44,251 bases of DNA, from NCBI GenBank assembly GCA_012271015.1, contig JAAXHD010000126.1:8922-53172 (forward strand). The letters are read 5' to 3'. Below, piece by piece: positions 40,828 to 44,251 of the stretch; the stretch's first letter is position 1; each line of letters opens with the position of its first letter. The notes below the pieces were generated by a model. The model worked only from the letters and a program-made list of their open reading frames with translations. It made no database searches and was not told where the DNA came from. Both the position numbers and the translations under genes were made by a program. The stretch is from Candidatus Poribacteria bacterium. GTDB taxonomy: Bacteria; Poribacteria; WGA-4E; WGA-3G.

Positions 40828-43758
40828 ATGGTAGAAGATGATGTTCAACTCATCGATAAGATTTTGGCGGGCGACGATGAAGCCTTCACAGCATTAGTCC
40901 GAAAACATCAGAAGAGTGTTCACGCGCTGGCTTGGCGGAAGATAGGTGATTTTCATTCTGCTGAAGAGATTACGCAGGATGTCTTTCTTCGCGTCTACAA
41001 GCACCTCCCAAAACTAAAGGATCCCCGTCAGTTTTCTGGGTGGCTTTACGTCATTACAAATCGGTTGTGTAAGACCTGGCTCCGAAAGAACAAATCCTTG
41101 ATGGAATCGCTGGAGGATGTCCCCATGGCAGAAATAGAGAAAACGTTCTATGAGCACTATGTATCGGTAGAACAGGAACAGGACGCTCAGACATATCGTT
41201 TTGAGCTCGTCAGGAAACTTTTGGAAAAACTACCTGAGAGTGAACGCACCGTCATAACGCTCTACTATCTCGGCGAAATGACAGCAAAGGAGATCGGCAA
41301 GTTTTTGGGTGTGTCAGTGAACACGGTTACGAGTCGACTACAGCGGGCGCGAGAGCGTTTAAAACAGGACGAGGAACTCTTAGTGCGAGAGTTGCTCGGG
41401 AGTGTCCAGTTATCTGAGAGTCTAACACAAAATATCGTGCGGAGAGTTGCGGATATGAAACCCCTGTCTCCTTCAACGGGGAAGCCGTTACTACCGTGGG
41501 CAGCCTTCGGTGCGGCTGCTGTTTTGGTGGCACTGTTCCTGTTAGGTGTGAGCAACCAATACCTTGTACGGTTTCAAAAACCCTATAGTTTCAAGGCACA
41601 GTCCGAACCGACGGTTGAAATTATTGACGCGCCTGTTGTTCTCAATATTGATGCAAAACCGGCTGTGCGAAATCAGGCAGGACGTGCTGCCACGACCAGT
41701 AGCAACACGGGTGCTGGTGCACAGGTCTCCGAATCGGATGTAGCGTCCCACGCACAGGATGGGGCAATCAGACTTTCAGCGTCGCAGTGGGCACAGACAG
41801 CAGGACCGCAAGGCGGTGCTGTTTTTGATATATTCGCGACAGCTGAAGGGACGATTTACACGCTTTCACCGACAGGTATCTACAGGCTGAGACCGGATGC
41901 CTCGGCATGGACGCTCATAAACAGCAGCGTACCCATTGAAGGTTCCTGGATGCCCATGGCGGCACATGAGGAGATGCTCTATATCGTCTCCAAAGATATG
42001 GTATTTGCCTCAACCGACGATGGTGAGACATGGGAAGCCCTCTGCCCCCGTCCAGAGGGGCATGCCATTGAGTTAGTAATCGTAAATGAAGCACAAGGGA
42101 GCGATTCCCGCGAGCATCCTACGATGTATCTTGCCCTCCGAGATAAAGGCGTATTCCGCTCTACGGATGTGTATGGTCAGTGGGCTCTCCTTGACGATGG
42201 ATGGATGGGGGGAACGATTTCTGCGGTGGCTGTGGTCGGAGACACGGTGTTTGCTGGCACGGACAATGGTCTCTACCGATTGAATTCAGGCACGTGGGAA
42301 CGCTTACTTGCGGATGTGTCCGGATCCATCTATTCCTTAGCCGTTGATGAAGGGAGTCTCTATGTTGGAACCGGTCCTGATTTTCTTGCCCTACAACAGA
42401 TTGGATCAGAGCCAAAGGAGGTCATGCAGATGATGTATGACGACGATTTAAGTTCAAACAAGGCGTTTCACTCAAGGGACTTGGGAGCGTCATGGACTGA
42501 AATAACGCCGACAAGTGGATCGCGTCCTGTAATAGCACCGTCCGGCATGGATTTGTTGGTTGCCGGTAAAACGATCTTAGCACAAGCCTTCACCCGATTC
42601 CAGTCAAAAAACGGTGGACAGACCTGGACCGACCTTGGGTTTGACAGGGATTCGTTCGTACTCAGTGGTTTTGCATCTGTAGCAGGGAATGAAAATACAT
42701 TTTACAAAGCAGGGAAATTGGGCGTTTATCGAACAACCGACGGAGGTGAATCGTGGCATCTGTTCATGGATGGAATGGTGGGAACCCGGGTACTGGATTT
42801 GGTCACGTTCAATAACAGACTCTACGCACATACCGGTGATGCCCTTGTCCAATCAAGAGACGATGGTGGGTCGTGGAAAACCGTTCGGATTGACCTTGTT
42901 TTTTCGCATTCACGGTTAACGGTTGCCGGAAATATTCTTTATGCAATTTCACCTGAAATCGGTATTTCGGGTATTTTCCGTTTATCCGCTGATGGCGATG
43001 AATTCGTCCCGGTTCAAGGGGTGCCAATGTTTGAAATGGATTTCCCATCTATTAAGCTATTGGCGGATAGTGAAGACACTGGACAGGCACATTCACCTCA
43101 AGGGCATGAAAGCGACGATAACTTGGTAGAGACATTGCGTCATAGAGAACATATGAAAACTGGGGCATTTGCAGTCAGTGATGAAACGTTTTACGCCGAA
43201 TATAAGCGGCAACTTTTCAAATGGCAACCCGGTGATGCAGCGTGGACAGGCACGGGATTGGTAGACACCGACACGCACCCTGATGAAACATTGGATAAAA
43301 CGTTTAAGTTAGCGGTTTCAGGGGACACCGTCTACGTCGGGAAGCGGGATGGCAAGTTGTTCCAATCACTGGATGGAGGGAACAGCTGGAAGGACATCAC
43401 GTCGTCCCTTCCGTTCCCGTTTACTGCTTTCACGGAGATCGTCTTTGCAGGATCAATGGTTTACGTCGCGACAGACGCAGGGGTCTTAGCCTCACAGACG
43501 GGTTCACACTGGCGCGTGATCACCGACGAAGTGACTATAGACAGATTCGCTGTGGACGGTGCCACGCTTTATGGTGCGGGGGATATGGGGGTCTATTTCC
43601 TGGATGCGCATGGCGAATGGAAGCAAATTTCTCCAAGTGTTCCCGGTGAGGTGCTCTCACTTGTCGTTCACCGCGACAGACTGTATGTGGCAACCGAGCG
43701 GCGCGGGATGTTCCACATCTCACTTCGGGAAGAGGGGGATACCGTGTCTCGTAAATAG
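40828..43758 (+). CDS. ECF sigma factor fused to a membrane-anchored beta-propeller
   Basis: 976 residues in one frame. Sigma region 2 is about 18-90 (DEAFTALVRKHQKSVHALAW, then EEITQDVFLRVYKHLPKL). Region 4 is about 130-185 (LPESERTVITLYYLGEMTAK, then SVNTVTSRLQRARERL). After a linker resembling the cytoplasmic part of anti-sigma proteins comes one membrane helix near 222-243 (WAAFGAAAVLVALFLLGV). From about 320 to the end runs a beta-propeller of BNR/Ycf48-like blades with S-x-D-x-G-x-x-W (TDDGETWEAL, KNGGQTWTDL, TDGGESWHLF, RDDGGSWKTV, LDGGNSWKDI). I infer that the propeller senses something outside and controls the sigma part, by proteolysis or conformation. ATGGAGAATTCTC precedes the ATG. 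Confidence 0.9.
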   Translation: MVEDDVQLIDKILAGDDEAFTALVRKHQKSVHALAWRKIGDFHSAEEITQDVFLRVYKHLPKLKDPRQFSGWLYVITNRLCKTWLRKNKSLMESLEDVPMAEIEKTFYEHYVSVEQEQDAQTYRFELVRKLLEKLPESERTVITLYYLGEMTAKEIGKFLGVSVNTVTSRLQRARERLKQDEELLVRELLGSVQLSESLTQNIVRRVADMKPLSPSTGKPLLPWAAFGAAAVLVALFLLGVSNQYLVRFQKPYSFKAQSEPTVEIIDAPVVLNIDAKPAVRNQAGRAATTSSNTGAGAQVSESDVASHAQDGAIRLSASQWAQTAGPQGGAVFDIFATAEGTIYTLSPTGIYRLRPDASAWTLINSSVPIEGSWMPMAAHEEMLYIVSKDMVFASTDDGETWEALCPRPEGHAIELVIVNEAQGSDSREHPTMYLALRDKGVFRSTDVYGQWALLDDGWMGGTISAVAVVGDTVFAGTDNGLYRLNSGTWERLLADVSGSIYSLAVDEGSLYVGTGPDFLALQQIGSEPKEVMQMMYDDDLSSNKAFHSRDLGASWTEITPTSGSRPVIAPSGMDLLVAGKTILAQAFTRFQSKNGGQTWTDLGFDRDSFVLSGFASVAGNENTFYKAGKLGVYRTTDGGESWHLFMDGMVGTRVLDLVTFNNRLYAHTGDALVQSRDDGGSWKTVRIDLVFSHSRLTVAGNILYAISPEIGISGIFRLSADGDEFVPVQGVPMFEMDFPSIKLLADSEDTGQAHSPQGHESDDNLVETLRHREHMKTGAFAVSDETFYAEYKRQLFKWQPGDAAWTGTGLVDTDTHPDETLDKTFKLAVSGDTVYVGKRDGKLFQSLDGGNSWKDITSSLPFPFTAFTEIVFAGSMVYVATDAGVLASQTGSHWRVITDEVTIDRFAVDGATLYGAGDMGVYFLDAHGEWKQISPSVPGEVLSLVVHRDRLYVATERRGMFHISLREEGDTVSRK

Positions 43759-43781
43759 GAGGACGTGCTTCAGTGAGAAAA

Positions 43782-43827
43782 GTTTTTCAGATTTTGCACG
43801 AAATCCACGTAAAACTGCAGTCTTTAT
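43782..43827 (+). repeat. 48-bp AT-rich repeat, copy 5
   Basis: Reads TTTTTCAGATTTTGCACG, then CTGCAGTCTTTAT; closest to copy 3 (shared GCACGAAATC and TGCAGTCTTTA). Confidence 0.65.
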
Positions 43828-43927
43828 AACTAAGTGGCGACTTTCAAATCCAGGACTTACGGAAATTAAACAGAGAGACGGTATATTTCGCTGAAAAGGC
43901 GTTATTTTGTCGTATTTAACCCCCTAA

Positions 43928-44140
43928 ATCCCCCTTATCAGGGGGACTTTAAGAGGGAATGCGTTCGTCCTAAATCAAAATTGGAATCGTTTCATCAAAG
44001 GCAAAGAGGTCATACTCGTGAGGCTTGATGCCCCGCCTTTAGAACTCGGACACCGATATTCTGTGTTCGGTCGCGCCATAGACAAGTTTGGGAATGAGCG
44101 GGCGATTCTCATCCCATTTGTATCGCAGGCAAAGGAGTAA
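43928..44140 (+). pseudogene. Startless 70-codon frame, probable gene remnant
   Basis: Open from the TAA at 43925 to TAA at 44138-44140, reading among others N-W-N-R-F-I-K-G-K-E-V-I-L-V-R-L-D and Y-S-V-F-G-R-A-I-D-K-F-G-N-E-R. It has protein-like composition but no ATG, and its 5' part runs through the hairpin at 43930-43945. I do not recognise the family. It may be the end of a gene cut by a repeat insertion. Confidence 0.35.
43930..43945. repeat. G/C hairpin (CCCCC-loop-GGGGG)
   Basis: CCCCC at 43930-43934 pairs with GGGGG at 43941-43945 around TTATCA. The flanking CCCCTAAAT and GACTTTAAGAGGG are typical of a widespread bacterial REP-type hairpin. Confidence 0.6.
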
Positions 44141-44141
44141 G

Positions 44142-44251
44142 TTGACAAAGGAAAAAGCAACGCTCTTTCGACTTGCCACGCTCCTTACACTCACACCGCT
44201 GGCGATACTCTCAACTCTAATAAACCTTAACGTGAGTTTGATAATTAAACG
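44142..44251 (+). CDS. Start of a membrane-anchored protein, cut by the window end
   Basis: A TTG start four bases after AAAGGAG opens a frame reading M-T-K-E-K-A-T-L-F-R-L-A-T-L-L-T-L-T-P-L-A-I-L-S, a charged N-terminus followed by a hydrophobic segment that would serve as a signal anchor. 36 codons are visible with no stop. Function unknown. Confidence 0.4.
   Translation, partial: MTKEKATLFRLATLLTLTPLAILSTLINLNVSLIIK

Larger units (their letters stand above)
43759..44141. other. Repeat-rich stretch after the sigma-propeller gene
   Basis: Holds the fifth copy of the 48-bp repeat, a G/C hairpin and a 70-codon startless frame; each is listed separately. I see nothing else convincing. Confidence 0.5.

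Noticed and set aside
1-44251. tRNA or rRNA genes
   Set aside because: No stretch with the tRNA T-loop and acceptor pattern or rRNA-like conserved blocks was noticed on reading; tRNAscan-SE and barrnap would confirm.

Overview
The window looks like a chromosomal segment of a Candidatus Poribacteria-type genome. This is inferred from gene content, not from a marker search: three phytanoyl-CoA dioxygenase-like proteins, FG-GAP/ASPIC-UnbV and TPR proteins, secreted cohesin/dockerin proteins with a FlgD-like tail, TolB-type propellers ending in a W-G-x-(I/L)-K-R motif, and many dispersed palindromic repeats between genes. I see no rRNA, tRNA, CRISPR array or intact transposase.

Layout. 1-4.8 kb is housekeeping: recJ (5' end outside the window), a bifunctional-type relA/spoT and rpmB on the opposite strand. 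5.1-10.5 kb holds a GT4 glycosyltransferase, a half-size EamA-like protein, an ECF sigma factor followed by a DUF4097-type beta-helix protein, a small membrane protein and an unknown. 10.6-14.3 kb is a sugar-type ABC importer (binding protein, two permeases, no ATPase), whose second permease carries about four extra membrane segments. 14.3-17.5 kb (minus strand) is a secreted pectate-lyase-like protein cut by a single in-frame TAG from its cohesin, dockerin and sorting-like domains. 17.7-29.6 kb is accessory: two tandem PhyH-HEAT paralogues, a PAP2 phosphatase, a polysaccharide deacetylase, a Tat-type aldo/keto reductase, a UnbV protein with a TPR lipoprotein, a LamG protein, a cohesin-dockerin protein and a third PhyH.

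30.4-40.6 kb is the most unusual part. Two adjacent glycosyltransferases each begin with a PqqD/RRE-like winged-helix domain, the kind of domain that binds leader peptides in ribosomal peptide (RiPP) pathways. They are followed by three small-peptide loci. The peptides share a leader (consensus S-E-E-G-[KR]-V-G-[IV]-K-[SA]-P-L-T-L-G-V-A) but have divergent cores with four or six cysteines. Each peptide is preceded by a roughly 120-nt leader that can fold into the same set of stems, and the stem sequences differ by compensatory changes among the three copies. Secreted beta-propellers alternate with the peptides. A frameshifted multiheme cytochrome/thioredoxin-fold gene, a gutted sugar-1-phosphate nucleotidyltransferase and an intact phosphohexomutase lie in the same block. 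I read this as a candidate, partly decaying, glycosylated and cysteine-rich RiPP locus. Peptide modification, secretion and sugar identity are inference.

40.8-43.8 kb encodes a 976-residue fusion of an ECF sigma factor, one membrane segment and a beta-propeller, apparently a one-protein transmembrane regulator. The window ends in a short remnant frame and the start of a membrane-anchored protein.
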